Below are positions 46,673 through 55,949 of a DNA stretch of 64,000 nt, in pieces. Positions within the stretch are counted from its first letter, which is position 1. Each line of letters begins with the position of its first letter. This DNA comes from AC-32 sp038236705 (GTDB lineage Bacteria; Actinomycetota; Thermoleophilia; Gaiellales; Gaiellaceae). A model generated the notes under the pieces. That model had not been told where the DNA came from and did not search any database. It saw only the letters and a list, made by a program, of their open reading frames with translations. Location: contig JBBRZN010000002.1 of NCBI GenBank assembly GCA_038236705.1, forward strand, positions 62,001 to 126,000, written 5' to 3'. A program made the translations under genes and the position numbers.

Positions 46673-47508
46673 GAGGTCTCCCCGCCGACGGCCTCGAGGT
46701 AGGTCTCCTCGAGCGTCGAGGTCAGGACGCGGACGCCGTAGACGCTTCGCCCGGCTGCAACCAGCTCGGCCACGAGCCTCGGTGCGTCCTCCCGCGAGGC
46801 GTCCTCGAAGACCTGCACTCCCTGGTCGGTCTCGATCTCCACGCCGCGGGCCCGGGCGAGCTCGGCTGGCGAGCCCTCCGCCACGAGCCGTCCGTGCAGG
46901 AGGATCGCCACGCGGTCGCAGACGAGCTCGACCTCGCTCAGCAGGTGGGAGTTGAGCAGCACGGAAGTGCCCCGGCCGCGCAGCTCCTCGAGTAGCACGC
47001 GAACGGTGCGGCGGCCCACCGGGTCGAGCGCGCTCGTCGGCTCGTCGAGGAGCAGCAGCGGCGGCCTCCCCACGAGCGCCTGGGCAATCCCGAGCCGTTG
47101 TTGCATGCCTTTCGACATCTGCTCGACGCGGCGGCTGCGCGCTTCGGTGAGCTCGACCAGCTCGAGGAGTTCGGTGCGCTCGGCGGCGCCCCCTTCTGAG
47201 CCCGCGAGGCGCTGGTGCAGCTCGAGCAGCTCGTCGGCCGAGTACCAGCCGGGGAAGCGGAAGAGCTCGGCCAGGTAGCCGATCCGGCGACGGGCCTGGA
47301 GAGAGCCTGCCCGGGCATCGAGCACTTGCGCAGTGCCGCCGGAGGCCCGGACCAGGCCGCAGGCGATCTTGACCAGGGTGGACTTGCCGGCGCCGTTGGG
47401 CCCGAGTAGGCCGACGAGCTCTCCCTCGCCGACCTCGAGGTCGACACCGGCAAGAGCGGTGACCGATCCGTAGCGCTTCTCGAGACCCCGGACAGCCAAA
47501 GCGGGCAC
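46669..47508 (-). CDS. ABC transporter ATP-binding protein
   Basis: 279 residues: Walker A GPNGAGKST (about 35-43), Q-loop region YLAELFRFPGWY, signature MSKGMQQRLGIAQAL (about 133-147), Walker B LLLLDEPTSALD and H-loop SHLLSEVE. The C-terminal domain is like those of drug or lipid exporters. The GTG at 47508 has TAAACT seven bases upstream, partly formed by the preceding GNAT stop codon, so it probably has its own leaderless transcript. A long in-frame extension inside the GNAT gene is rejected. Confidence 0.93.
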   Translation of the reverse strand: MPALAVRGLEKRYGSVTALAGVDLEVGEGELVGLLGPNGAGKSTLVKIACGLVRASGGTAQVLDARAGSLQARRRIGYLAELFRFPGWYSADELLELHQRLAGSEGGAAERTELLELVELTEARSRRVEQMSKGMQQRLGIAQALVGRPPLLLLDEPTSALDPVGRRTVRVLLEELRGRGTSVLLNSHLLSEVELVCDRVAILLHGRLVAEGSPAELARARGVEIETDQGVQVFEDASREDAPRLVAELVAAGRSVYGVRVLTSTLEETYLEAVGGETS

Positions 47509-47518
47509 CCGGCCGAGT

Positions 47519-48262
47519 TTACGCAGGGGGCGTGAAGAACTTGGTGTAGTGCCCGAGCTCGTCGAAGCCGAGCCTGCGGTAGAGCTCCTTGGGCCAGTCC
47601 TCGGCGTCGGCGACCAGGAAGACGAAGTCTGCGCCCGAGGCCCGCGCTTGCTCGATCGCGCCGAGGATGACCGCGGTCGCGTAACCCTGGCCCCGGTGCT
47701 CGGGCAAGGTGCCCACGTCTTCGACCTGGGCATCGGCGCCGTCCAGGTAGAGATCCGCGTAGCTGACGACCTCGCCGTCCAGCGGCACGCCGAAGAAGCG
47801 CGCTGCGACCCGCTGCCCGATCAGCGCCTTCGCCTGAAAGAGCTGCTCGACCACCTCCGGCTTGGCCCACGGCTCTCCCTCCAGCAGCCGCCGCCGCGCC
47901 GGCCGGAGTGCTTCCTCCTCCAGCTCGTGAACGAGCGACAGGTCGGCAGTCCGCTCCGGCTTGCGGAGCTGCGCCATGACCAGGTGCCGGTCGATCCGCC
48001 AGCCCTGCGCGGCGAACCAGGGCGCGAGCCGCCCGCCGAGGTCCGGGTCCGGCACGAAGATCAGCGGCCGCTCGAGCTGCTTCGCCTCGGCGGCGAGCTC
48101 CTCCGGCTCGGCCTCGCGCTCGACCCGGAAGTAGTTGCCGTCGAGGCGGCGCGGCAGCTCGTCGGTGAAGACGGCGGTGCCGAAGGGCGAGGCCTCCTCG
48201 CGGGTCCCGCCCATGTCTCCCCGCGCCAGGAACGCGTAGGCGCGCGCCAGCTCGTCACGCAT
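47519..48262 (-). CDS. GNAT-family acetyltransferase
   Basis: 247 residues. The C-terminal half has the GNAT core: DGEVVSYADLYLDG, EDVGTLPEHRGQGYATAVI (about 184-202, acetyl-CoA pyrophosphate loop RGQGYA) and VFLVADAEDWPKELYRRLGF. The N-terminal half (about 1-115) is another alpha/beta unit resembling a degenerate acetyltransferase domain. The acceptor is unknown. The start overlaps the NDH-2 gene stop by 8 nt. Confidence 0.85.
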   Translation of the reverse strand: MRDELARAYAFLARGDMGGTREEASPFGTAVFTDELPRRLDGNYFRVEREAEPEELAAEAKQLERPLIFVPDPDLGGRLAPWFAAQGWRIDRHLVMAQLRKPERTADLSLVHELEEEALRPARRRLLEGEPWAKPEVVEQLFQAKALIGQRVAARFFGVPLDGEVVSYADLYLDGADAQVEDVGTLPEHRGQGYATAVILGAIEQARASGADFVFLVADAEDWPKELYRRLGFDELGHYTKFFTPPA

Positions 48263-49517
48263 CGCCGAGGCGCTGCGGGTGGCCGAGCATCGAGAGCTCG
48301 GCGATGTCGCGCCGGAAGAAGAGCGAGGTCGTCCAGTCGGCGACGACGCGGAGCTTCCGGGAGAGCAGGGGCAGCTGGTACAGATGGTACGTGCGGGTGA
48401 CGAACCAGCCGAGGAAGCCCGTCAGCCGCAGGCCCATCACGTCGGCGATCCCCTTGTAGCGGCCGAGTGTGGCCACCTGGCCGAGCATGCGGTAGCGGTA
48501 CGGCTTCTGCTCGCCCTGGAGGTTCTTCGCCAGCCGCCGGGCCTGACGCAGCGCGTGCTGGCACGTCGGTGGATCGAACTCCCCCGGCGTGGCGAGGTTC
48601 GGGACACGAGCGCCGTCCCCGAGCGCCCACACGCGCTCGTGCCCTTCCACCGCGAGGGTCTCGTCCACGAGCACGCGCCCCTTGTCGTCGAGCGGGAGCC
48701 CGAACTGGGCCAGCAGCGGATGCGCGCGGACGCCCGCGGTCCAGACCAGCGTGTGCGTCAGGATCCGCTCGCCGTTGGAGAGATGCGCGGCGTGCGCCTC
48801 GACCGAGTCGAGCGTGGTTTCGACGTGGATCTCGACGCCTCGCCGCGTGAGCTTCTCGGCCGCGTAGTCGCCGAGGCGCCTGGGAATCTCCGGGAGGATC
48901 TTCGGCGCCGCGTCGACCAGCACCCAGCGCTGCGGCACGGTCTGGAGCCTGGGGTAGTACTTGAGCGCGTCGCGCACGAGGTCGGAGAGCTCGGCTAGCG
49001 CCTCGACGCCCGCGTAGCCCGCGCCGACGAAGACGAAGGTCAGCTCGCGCAGCCGGTGCGTCTCGGTGGGCGCGGCGTCGGCGGCCTCGAGCCGTCGCAG
49101 GATGTGGTTACGGAGGTGGATCGCGTCGGCGAGCGACTTGAAGCCGAGCGCGTGGTCGGCGAGGCCCGGGATTGGCAGCGTGCGCGAGACCGCGCCTAGT
49201 GCGATCACGAGGTCGTGGTAGCTCAAGCTGGCGAGCCCCTCGATCGTCTCGACCTGCACGCGGCCGCGCTCGAGGTCGACGCTCGTCGCGTGGCCGAGCA
49301 CGAGCTCCGCGTGTGGGCACATCATTCGGAGAGGCACGACGACGTGGCGGGGCTCCAGCGTCCCCGAGGCCGCCTCGGGCAGCATCGGCGTGTAGAGCAT
49401 CGAGTTCTCGGGGCTGACGATCGTGGCGCCACGCTCGCGCAGGCAACGGGCGACGTAGCCGCCGGCGAAGCCGCCGCCGATTACGAGTGTCCCCCCGCGA
49501 GCCTCCCGGTCGGCCAC
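48255..49517 (-). CDS. type II NADH dehydrogenase-like FAD oxidoreductase
   Basis: 420 residues: FAD-binding LVIGGGFAGGYVARCL (about 11-26), LVIALGAVSRTL, NAD-binding FVFVGAGYAGVEALAEL (about 160-176), and the second FAD motif VWALGDGARVP. The C-terminal region (about 355-415) is basic and amphipathic with LTGFLGWFVTRTYHLYQLPL, suited to membrane attachment. It would pass electrons from NADH to quinone without proton pumping. Confidence 0.88.
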   Translation of the reverse strand: MADREARGGTLVIGGGFAGGYVARCLRERGATIVSPENSMLYTPMLPEAASGTLEPRHVVVPLRMMCPHAELVLGHATSVDLERGRVQVETIEGLASLSYHDLVIALGAVSRTLPIPGLADHALGFKSLADAIHLRNHILRRLEAADAAPTETHRLRELTFVFVGAGYAGVEALAELSDLVRDALKYYPRLQTVPQRWVLVDAAPKILPEIPRRLGDYAAEKLTRRGVEIHVETTLDSVEAHAAHLSNGERILTHTLVWTAGVRAHPLLAQFGLPLDDKGRVLVDETLAVEGHERVWALGDGARVPNLATPGEFDPPTCQHALRQARRLAKNLQGEQKPYRYRMLGQVATLGRYKGIADVMGLRLTGFLGWFVTRTYHLYQLPLLSRKLRVVADWTTSLFFRRDIAELSMLGHPQRLGDA

Positions 49518-49520
49518 GGT

Positions 49521-50384
49521 CTAGGCGCGCAAGAGCGGACGAGTGAGGCAGGTCGGTCCGCCGTCGCCCTTCGACAGCTCGTTCCCGCGGTAGGTGAGCA
49601 CCTCGACGCCCGAGCGTTCCATGCGGCGGCGCGTCTCCGGGTTGCCTTCGACGGCGAGGGCCACTCGCGGGGCGAGGGCGAGCACGTTGGAGCCCATCGT
49701 GGCGAACTCCTCGTCCGGAACCTCGACCAGCTCGACGCCGCGCTCCTCGAGCAGCTGCGCCAGCCGGGTCGGCAGCAGCGGCGCGCAGACAACGGCGAGA
49801 TCCGGCGCCAGCGGGCTGATCAGCGACATCAGGTGCATCACCTCGTCCCGCCCGTGCCAGTGCGGGAGGTCGAACGCGACCAGCTCGACCCCGGGCAGGA
49901 GCTCCTGCAGGCGCGAGATCCCCGTCGCGTTGGTGCGGTAGCCGCAGCCGGCGAGCAGCGTGCGCTCGTCGAGCCAGCAGAGGTCGCCGCCCTCCGCCCA
50001 CTCGGGATCCTCGAGCCGCCCGGCGACCGGCACGCCGGCGCGCTCGAAGTCTTCCGCCATCGCCGGCACCTCTGCCCGGCGGCATTCCTTGCCCGGGTGG
50101 AGCAGGAACGCGCCTGCGTCCGCGACCAGCGCTGGGTCGTAGGTGTAGATCGCGTCCGGATTCCCGTCAGCGGGGGACTGGGCGAGGACGACCTCGGCGC
50201 CGGCGCCCGCAAGAAGCTCGCAGAAGGCCTCGTGCTCCGCCGCGATCCCGACCGGGTCGGGCTCGGCGCGCCAGTCGCAGATCTGCCAGCCGCGGAGATC
50301 CTCCGCGCGTGGCGGTCGCACCAGCACGCGCCGGAGCTCGCCGGTCATGGACTGGCAGCCGTACAACTTCTGTTCGACGCTCAC
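49521..50384 (-). CDS. amidinotransferase-fold hydrolase (DDAH-like)
   Basis: 287 residues with a five-bladed propeller fold: PADGNPDAIYTYDPALV (about 71-87), EGGDLCWLD (about 130-138), the His-containing HLMSLISPL (about 183-191) and the catalytic Cys in KGDGGPTCLTRP (about 272-283). Relatives hydrolyse dimethylarginine or arginine, or transfer amidino groups. TACGAT lies seven bases before the GTG start (leaderless type). It ends 3 bp before the NDH-2 gene start. Confidence 0.86.
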   Translation of the reverse strand: MSVEQKLYGCQSMTGELRRVLVRPPRAEDLRGWQICDWRAEPDPVGIAAEHEAFCELLAGAGAEVVLAQSPADGNPDAIYTYDPALVADAGAFLLHPGKECRRAEVPAMAEDFERAGVPVAGRLEDPEWAEGGDLCWLDERTLLAGCGYRTNATGISRLQELLPGVELVAFDLPHWHGRDEVMHLMSLISPLAPDLAVVCAPLLPTRLAQLLEERGVELVEVPDEEFATMGSNVLALAPRVALAVEGNPETRRRMERSGVEVLTYRGNELSKGDGGPTCLTRPLLRA

Positions 50385-50420
50385 GCCGAGGATCGTACTT
50401 CGGCGACGCGGGGGCGCCCG

Positions 50421-50645
50421 CTAGGGCTTCGGGGGGCTGTACGCGCTGCAGGGCGTCTTCAGGCGCCCTTCCGGACGCGGCGCTTCGTCGAGGCATCGCC
50501 TCTTCGCCGGCGCGAGCGCGGGCTGCTCGGCAGGTGCACGCGCCGCTGGGGCCGGTGCCGGTGCCGCCGGAATCGTCGCCACGGTGCCCGAGGATCCCGA
50601 CGAGAAGCCGAAAAGCGTGATGAGGACGAGCAAAAGCGCGAGCAT
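50421..50645 (-). CDS. small secreted or anchored Pro/Ala-rich protein
   Basis: 74 residues: a hydrophobic N-terminus (about 1-13), then low-complexity Pro/Ala sequence and two cysteines near the end (CLDEAP and TPCSAY). No family is recognised. It has its own TAGAAT hexamer (50658-50653 on the minus strand) seven bases before the ATG, reusing the helicase stop codon, which favours a real gene. Confidence 0.5.
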   Translation of the reverse strand: MLALLLVLITLFGFSSGSSGTVATIPAAPAPAPAARAPAEQPALAPAKRRCLDEAPRPEGRLKTPCSAYSPPKP

Positions 50646-50655
50646 GACCCGGATT

Positions 50656-52890
50656 CTACGCGCGCTCGAGCATCCGCCCCAGCAACGCGAGTGCGCCCGC
50701 CTTGTCGAGCGGCTCGTTCAGGTTGCCGCACTTCGGGCTCTGCACGCACGAGGGGCAGCCGCGCTCGCAGGGACAACCCGCGAGCAGCTTCGCGGTGTCG
50801 GCGACCCAGCCCTCGAAGGCCTCGAAGCCGCGCTCGGTGATGCCGACGCCGCCGGAATGCCCGTCATAGACGAAGATCGTCGGCCCGCCGGTCTGGAAGT
50901 GCAGGTTGGTCGAGAGCCCGCCGATGTCCCAGCGGTCGCACATCGCCCACAGCGGCAGCAGCGCGATCAGCGAGTGCTCGGCCGCGTGCAGGGACCCGAG
51001 CAGCCTCGCCATCTCCTCCAGCCCTTCGAGCATCCGGCGCCCGGGCATGAACCAGATCGCCTCGGTCTCGAACTCGGTCTGAGGCAGGTCGAGCGGGACG
51101 AGCTCGATGCTCTCCTGCGTCTGGATCGACTTCTTCTGATAGCCGACGACCTGCTCGGTCACCACCACGCGGCCGAAGAAGAGCTGCAAGCCGAGCCGAC
51201 CTTCCTCGCGCAACGGCTGGACGATCGCCGTGGTGGTCTCCTTCTTGGCCTGCGTGTAGTAGTCGCCGCTGAACGGCTCGACGACGGCCGTGCGCGCGCC
51301 GAGGTCGAGCTCGCGCACGCGGTAGCTCTCGCCGAGGTGCAGGTAGATCGCGCCCTCGTGGATGGTCGAGTACGCCCGCGCTTCCTCGCTGATCCCGAGC
51401 ATTGCCCCGCTGGAGCCGTCGACGATCTGGAAGGACTCCGGGCTGGTCGAGCGCAACGAGACGCGCGCGGCCGGGTAGTCGCGACCGGCCCAGACGTAGC
51501 CCGCCTTCGTCTTGCGCAGCTCGGGAAGCGTCGCCGCCCGCTCGAGTGCCGCGTCGCCGAGCACCTCGCGGTCGCCGTCGTCCAGCGGCGCCTCGAATGC
51601 CGCCGCCAGCACGTGGCCTTCCAGCACGCGCGGGTTTTCGTGGTCGAGGATCGCCGCCTCGACGCGCCGACCCAGCAGCGCCCTCGGCTCGCGCATGAAG
51701 TACTGGTCGAGCGCGTCCTCGCTGGCAACGAGCACAGCGAGCCCGTGCCCACGCCGCCCGGCCCGGCCCCACTGCTGCCGCAGCGAGGCCACCGTGCCGG
51801 GGAAGCCGACCGAGATCACGCAGTCGAGCAGGCCGACGTCGATCCCGAGCTCGAGCGCGTTCGTCGCGGAGACGCCCAGCAGCTCGCCCTCGAGCAGGCG
51901 CCGCTCGATCTCGCGCCGCTGCTGGGGCGTGTAGCCCGCTCGGTAGGGCGAGAGCGCGGAGTCGTCGCCGAGCCGGTCGGCGGTGAAGCGGTGGATCAGC
52001 TCCGCGGCGCGGCGGCTCTTGGCGAAGCAGAGCGTGCGCAGGCCGCGCAAGACCAGGTCGGCCATCAGCTTCGAGGCCTCGCCGAGGGGACTGGCGCGCA
52101 GACCGAGCTCTTCGTCGGTGAGAGGCGGGTTCCAGAGCGCCACGGTCCGCTCGGCGCGTGGCGCGGCGTCGTCGCCGATCACCGTGGTCTCGGCTCCGAT
52201 CAAGCGTGCGCCGAGCTCGCCCGGGTTCGCGATCGTCGCCGAGGCGAGCAGGAATTGCGGCTCTGCGCCGTAGATTCGCGCGAGCCGCCGCAGCCGCCGC
52301 AGGACGTTCGACACGTGCGAGCCGAAGACGCCGCGGTAGACATGCGCCTCGTCCACGATCACGTAGGCGAGGTTCGAGAGCACGTCGCCCCAGCGGTCGT
52401 GGTGGGGCAGCACGCCCATGTGGAGCATGTCCGGGTTGGACAGGATCAGGTTGGCCCACTTGCGCACCTGCCAGCGGCGCTCCGTCGCCGTGTCCCCGTC
52501 GTAGATCGCCGCGCGGAGCTTGGGCAGCCGGAACGTCCCGAGCGAGCGGAGCTGGTCCTGCGCCAGGGCCTTCGTCGGATAGAGGTAGAGCGCCCGCTGT
52601 TTCGGCTCGCGCGCGAGCGCGTCCAGCACGGGCAGGTTGAACGCGAGGGTCTTCCCGCTCGCCGTGCCCGTGGTGACGACCAGGTGCTCGCCTCGCTGCG
52701 CCGCCTCCCAGGCAGCCGCCTGGTGGGCGTAGAGCGCTTCGATCCCCTGTGCCGCCATCGCCTCCCGCACGCGTGGGTGCAGTTCGTCCGGCAGGGGTGC
52801 GAACAGTGCGTCGAGCGCAGCCTCGGAGCCCAGGTAGGCGAGCTCCTCGCCGACGAGAAGATCGTCCCACCGGGCAACGCTCGTGGCCAT
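50656..52890 (-). CDS. DEAD/DEAH-box helicase with DUF1998 domain (MrfA-like)
   Basis: 744 residues: Walker A TTGTASGKT (about 72-80), ILSNPDMLHMG, DEAH box VIVDEAHVYRG, SATIANP, the RecA-2 motifs SATNALELGIDVG and QQWGRAGRRG, and a C-terminal DUF1998 with four cysteines in CPCERGCPSCVQSPKCG (about 710-726). MrfA-type helicases act on mitomycin-damaged DNA. The ATG at 52890 has TACCAT six bases upstream; a start 17 codons earlier would lie inside the divergent TPP riboswitch. Confidence 0.94.
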   Translation of the reverse strand: MATSVARWDDLLVGEELAYLGSEAALDALFAPLPDELHPRVREAMAAQGIEALYAHQAAAWEAAQRGEHLVVTTGTASGKTLAFNLPVLDALAREPKQRALYLYPTKALAQDQLRSLGTFRLPKLRAAIYDGDTATERRWQVRKWANLILSNPDMLHMGVLPHHDRWGDVLSNLAYVIVDEAHVYRGVFGSHVSNVLRRLRRLARIYGAEPQFLLASATIANPGELGARLIGAETTVIGDDAAPRAERTVALWNPPLTDEELGLRASPLGEASKLMADLVLRGLRTLCFAKSRRAAELIHRFTADRLGDDSALSPYRAGYTPQQRREIERRLLEGELLGVSATNALELGIDVGLLDCVISVGFPGTVASLRQQWGRAGRRGHGLAVLVASEDALDQYFMREPRALLGRRVEAAILDHENPRVLEGHVLAAAFEAPLDDGDREVLGDAALERAATLPELRKTKAGYVWAGRDYPAARVSLRSTSPESFQIVDGSSGAMLGISEEARAYSTIHEGAIYLHLGESYRVRELDLGARTAVVEPFSGDYYTQAKKETTTAIVQPLREEGRLGLQLFFGRVVVTEQVVGYQKKSIQTQESIELVPLDLPQTEFETEAIWFMPGRRMLEGLEEMARLLGSLHAAEHSLIALLPLWAMCDRWDIGGLSTNLHFQTGGPTIFVYDGHSGGVGITERGFEAFEGWVADTAKLLAGCPCERGCPSCVQSPKCGNLNEPLDKAGALALLGRMLERA

Positions 52891-52910
52891 GAGCCGATGG
52901 TAGCCTTGCC

Positions 52911-52980
52911 GTCCCGGGGTGCCCTCAGGGGCTGAGAACACACCCGACGAACCTGATCCGGGTCATGCCGGCGAAGGGAG
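52911..52980 (+). promoter_or_regulatory. TPP (THI-box) riboswitch
   Basis: Recognisable aptamer: TCCCGGGGTGCC (P1/P2 5' side), the GGCTGAGA core (52930-52937), ACACCCGACGAACCTGATCC, and GGTCATGCCGGCGAAGGGA closing P1 (TCCC 52912-52915 with GGGA 52976-52979). TAGCCT at 52901-52906 is a likely -10. The GGGAGGAG ribosome site of thiD overlaps the P1 closing strand, so TPP binding should hide it (translational control). Confidence 0.95.
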
Positions 52981-52984
52981 GAGC

Positions 52985-53755
52985 TTGGTTCCACGCGTGT
53001 TGACGATCGCCGGGTCGGACTCCGGCGGCGGGGCCGGCATTCAGGCCGACCTGAAGGCCTTCGCGGCCGCCGGGTGCCACGGCATGAGCGCGATCGTCGC
53101 CCTGACCGCGCAGAACACCGTCGGGGTGACGGCGGTGCACGAGGTGCCGCCGGACTTCGTGCGGGCCCAGCTCGAGGCGGTCTTCGACGATCTCGGCGTG
53201 GACGCCGCCAAGACGGGGATGCTCTTTTCCGTGCAGGTGATCGAGACGGTTGCCGGCTATCTCGAGCAGCATCCCGTGCCGCTCGTCGTCGACCCGGTGC
53301 TGATCGGGAGCTCCGGCGCGCGGTTGCTGGAGGAGGACGCTGTCGAGACCCTCGTCGCGCGCCTGTTCCCGCTCGCCACCGTCGTCACGCCGAACCTGGC
53401 CGAGGCCGAGGCGCTCGCCGGGACCGGCTCGAAGCGCGAGCTCGCCGAGCGGCTGCACGAGCTGGGCGCACCCGCTGCGATCGTCACCGGTGGGCATGGC
53501 GAGCCGGTCGACCACCTCTTCGACGGCGCGCGGCACATCGAGATCCGGGTCGCGCGCTACGAGGTCGCCGCCACCCACGGCGCCGGCTGCACGCACTCCG
53601 CCACGCTGGCGGCCCTGCTGGCCCGCGGCGAGAGCCTCGAGGGCGCAGCGCGCGGCGCGGCCACGGCGGCCTCGCGCGCCGTCGCGCAGGGCCACCCCGA
53701 GCTCGGCGCGGGAGATGGCCCGGTGGACGTGTTCGGTCTGCGGGGAGCCGCATGA
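52985..53755 (+). CDS. thiD: hydroxymethylpyrimidine/phosphomethylpyrimidine kinase
   Basis: 256 residues from TTG at 52985, giving MVPRVLTIAGSDSGGGAGIQADLKA with the family start right after. It has VDPVLIGSSGARLL, TPNLAEAEALAG and the catalytic region THGAGCTHSATLAA. It phosphorylates HMP and HMP-P. A GGAGG is immediately upstream inside the riboswitch 3' edge; GTG 52997 is an alternative start. Coupled to thiM by ATGA. Confidence 0.94.
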   Translation: MVPRVLTIAGSDSGGGAGIQADLKAFAAAGCHGMSAIVALTAQNTVGVTAVHEVPPDFVRAQLEAVFDDLGVDAAKTGMLFSVQVIETVAGYLEQHPVPLVVDPVLIGSSGARLLEEDAVETLVARLFPLATVVTPNLAEAEALAGTGSKRELAERLHELGAPAAIVTGGHGEPVDHLFDGARHIEIRVARYEVAATHGAGCTHSATLAALLARGESLEGAARGAATAASRAVAQGHPELGAGDGPVDVFGLRGAA

Positions 53756-54537
53756 ACACCGGTAGCGATCTCGCCGCGATCCGCGAGCACAGGCCGCTCG
53801 TCCATCAGATCACGAACTTCGTCGTGATGAACGAGACGGCCAACGCAACTCTCGCGCTCGGCGCGCTGCCGGTGATGGCGCACGCCGTCCAGGAGGTGGA
53901 GGAGATGGCGAGCGCGGCCTCGGCGCTCGTGCTCAACATCGGCACCCTTTCGGACGAGTGGGTCGAGGCGATGGTGCTGGCGGGCCGTGCCGCGAACCGC
54001 GCCGGGGTGCCGGTCGTGCTCGATCCGGTGGGCGCGGGGGCGACCGCCTACCGCACCGAGACCGCGCGCAACCTCGCCCAGGAGCTCGAGCTCGCGGTCG
54101 TGCGCGGCAACTACGCCGAGCTCGCGACTCTGGCCGGGCACAAGGCCGAGATTCGCGGCGTCGAGGCGCTCGGTGGGGGCGGCGAACCGGCGCTGGCGCG
54201 GGAAGCGGCAAGGGCGCTCGGCTGCGTGACCGCGGTCACCGGCCCGGTCGACCACGTCTCCGACGGCGAGCGCGTGCTGGCGATCGCCAACGGCCACGAG
54301 CTGCTCGCGACGGTCACGGGCACCGGGTGCATGTCCACCGCGATCACGGGCTGCTTCCTCGCGGTGCGTCCCGACGATCCGCTGCAGGCAGCCGCGGAGG
54401 CGCTGGTCGCGTTCGGCGTGGCCGGCGAGGAGGCTGCGAGGAAGGCGAAGAAGCCGGGCTCCTTCCACGTCGCGCTCTACGATGCGCTCTTCGACCTCGA
54501 CCCGAAGAAGCTCGACTCCCGGGCGAAGGTCGAGTGA
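53752..54537 (+). CDS. thiM: hydroxyethylthiazole kinase
   Basis: 261 residues: PLVHQITNFVVMNETANATLALGA near the start (about 14-37), VVLDPVGAGAT (about 82-92), RGNYAEL and the catalytic GTGCMSTA (about 185-192). It phosphorylates the thiazole alcohol, a salvage step. With thiD it supplies both halves of thiamin phosphate. Overlaps thiD (ATGA) and thiE (GTGA). Confidence 0.95.
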   Translation: MNTGSDLAAIREHRPLVHQITNFVVMNETANATLALGALPVMAHAVQEVEEMASAASALVLNIGTLSDEWVEAMVLAGRAANRAGVPVVLDPVGAGATAYRTETARNLAQELELAVVRGNYAELATLAGHKAEIRGVEALGGGGEPALAREAARALGCVTAVTGPVDHVSDGERVLAIANGHELLATVTGTGCMSTAITGCFLAVRPDDPLQAAAEALVAFGVAGEEAARKAKKPGSFHVALYDALFDLDPKKLDSRAKVE

Positions 54538-55082
54538 AGCTGCACGCCGTCGTGAGCGATCTCGAGACCGCCCGCGCCGCCGTCGAGGGAGGCGCGACGG
54601 TCGTGCAACTGCGCGTCAAGGCGCCCATCGAGCAGGTCGCCGAGGCCGGGCGCGGTTTCCGGAAGCTGCCGGCGACCTTCGTCGTCGACGACGACGTGGA
54701 CGCGGCGCTGGAGCTGGGCGCCGACGGCGTCCACCTCGGGCGTGACGACCCGGGAGCCGGGCGTGCGCTCGCGGCGGGCCTCCTACTTGGCTCCTCGGCT
54801 GCGACGGTCGCCGAGGCGCGCGAAGGCGAGGCCCTGGGCGCCGCGTACATCGGCGCGGGGCCGGTCTGGGCGACGCCGACCAAGCCGGACGCCGACCCGC
54901 CGATCGGGCTCGAGGGCCTGGCCGAGATCTGCCGCGCCGTCTCGGTACCGGTGATCGCGATCGGCGGCGTGGATGCTTCCAATGCGGACGCCTGCATTCG
55001 GGCCGGAGCCGCCGGGGTCGCGGTCGTGCGCGCGGCTAACGACGCCGCGGCCGTGCGAAAGGCGGTCGATGCGGCTCTCTGA
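54534..55082 (+). CDS. thiE: thiamine-phosphate synthase, short form
   Basis: 182 residues, shorter than the usual ~210. TIM-barrel motifs are present: VVQLRVKAP, FVVDDDVDAALELGADGVHLG (about 43-63), GSSAATVAEA, YIGAGPVWATPTKPDA (about 104-119) and VIAIGGVDASNA. The first beta-alpha unit is trimmed (starts MKLHAVVSDLETAR). It joins HMP-PP and thiazole phosphate. Last 14 nt overlap thiL. Confidence 0.92.
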   Translation: MKLHAVVSDLETARAAVEGGATVVQLRVKAPIEQVAEAGRGFRKLPATFVVDDDVDAALELGADGVHLGRDDPGAGRALAAGLLLGSSAATVAEAREGEALGAAYIGAGPVWATPTKPDADPPIGLEGLAEICRAVSVPVIAIGGVDASNADACIRAGAAGVAVVRAANDAAAVRKAVDAAL

Positions 55083-55896
55083 GCTCGGCGAGCTCGGCCT
55101 CCTCGACGAGCTCGAGCGCCGGGGGCTCGCGAGCGGGATCGAGAACGACGCCGCTCAACTCCAGGGCGGGCTGGTCGTCACGCAAGACACGCTCGTCGAG
55201 GAGGTGCACTTCCGGCTCGCGTGGACGACCCACCGCGAGCTGGGATACCGCGCCGCGGCGGTCAACCTCAGCGACCTCGCCGCCTCGGGGGCCGAGCCGG
55301 AAGGGTTGATCGTCGGGCTCGGCGCACCGGCCGAGACGAAGCTGGAGGACGTGCTCGAGCTCTACGAGGGCCTGAACGAGCCCGGCGTTCCGGTGCTGGG
55401 CGGCGACACCACTGTGTCCGAGAGCCTCCACCTCGCCGTCACCGCGCTCGGCCGTTCGGAGCGCGTTCCCGGCCGGGGCGGCGCCCGCCAGAGCGACGTG
55501 CTCGTCGTGACGGGCCCCCTCGGCGCCGCCGGCGCCGCCTTTCGCGACCAGCGCCATTCGCGCCCGCCGCTGCGCCTCGAGGAAGGTCGCCGCCTGGCCG
55601 CTCAGGCCCACGCGCTGATCGATCTCTCCGACGGTCTCGCTCGAGACGCCGCCCAGATCGCCCGCCGCTCCGGCTGCCGCCTGGTGATCGACGTCGAGCG
55701 GGTCCCGCTCGCTCCCCAGGCCACGGTCACCGATCTCGGCTTCGGCGAGGACTACGAGCTGCTCGCGGCGACGCCGGACCCGCTCGAGTTCTTCGAGATC
55801 GGCCGCTGCGCCGAGGGCGAGGGCGTGGAGCTCCTGCTCGAGGGCGAGCCGGTCGAGCTCGGCGGCTGGGAGCACTTCTTCACCGGAACGGTCTAG
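55069..55896 (+). CDS. thiL: thiamine-monophosphate kinase
   Basis: 275 residues of the AIR-synthase-like fold: ENDAAQL (about 25-31; GDDAA in most relatives), DTLVEEVHFR, GYRAAAVNLSDLAASGAEP (about 60-78), GGDTTVSES and LIDLSDGLARDA. It makes thiamin diphosphate, the ligand of the upstream riboswitch. The ATG lies inside the thiE end. GDDAA is changed to ENDAA, which may slightly alter metal binding. Confidence 0.92.
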   Translation: MRLSELGELGLLDELERRGLASGIENDAAQLQGGLVVTQDTLVEEVHFRLAWTTHRELGYRAAAVNLSDLAASGAEPEGLIVGLGAPAETKLEDVLELYEGLNEPGVPVLGGDTTVSESLHLAVTALGRSERVPGRGGARQSDVLVVTGPLGAAGAAFRDQRHSRPPLRLEEGRRLAAQAHALIDLSDGLARDAAQIARRSGCRLVIDVERVPLAPQATVTDLGFGEDYELLAATPDPLEFFEIGRCAEGEGVELLLEGEPVELGGWEHFFTGTV

Positions 55897-55949
55897 GTGC
55901 GCTCGGCCGCTTGCCGAACCGACCGCGAGCAGGCAACGTACTCACGGCA

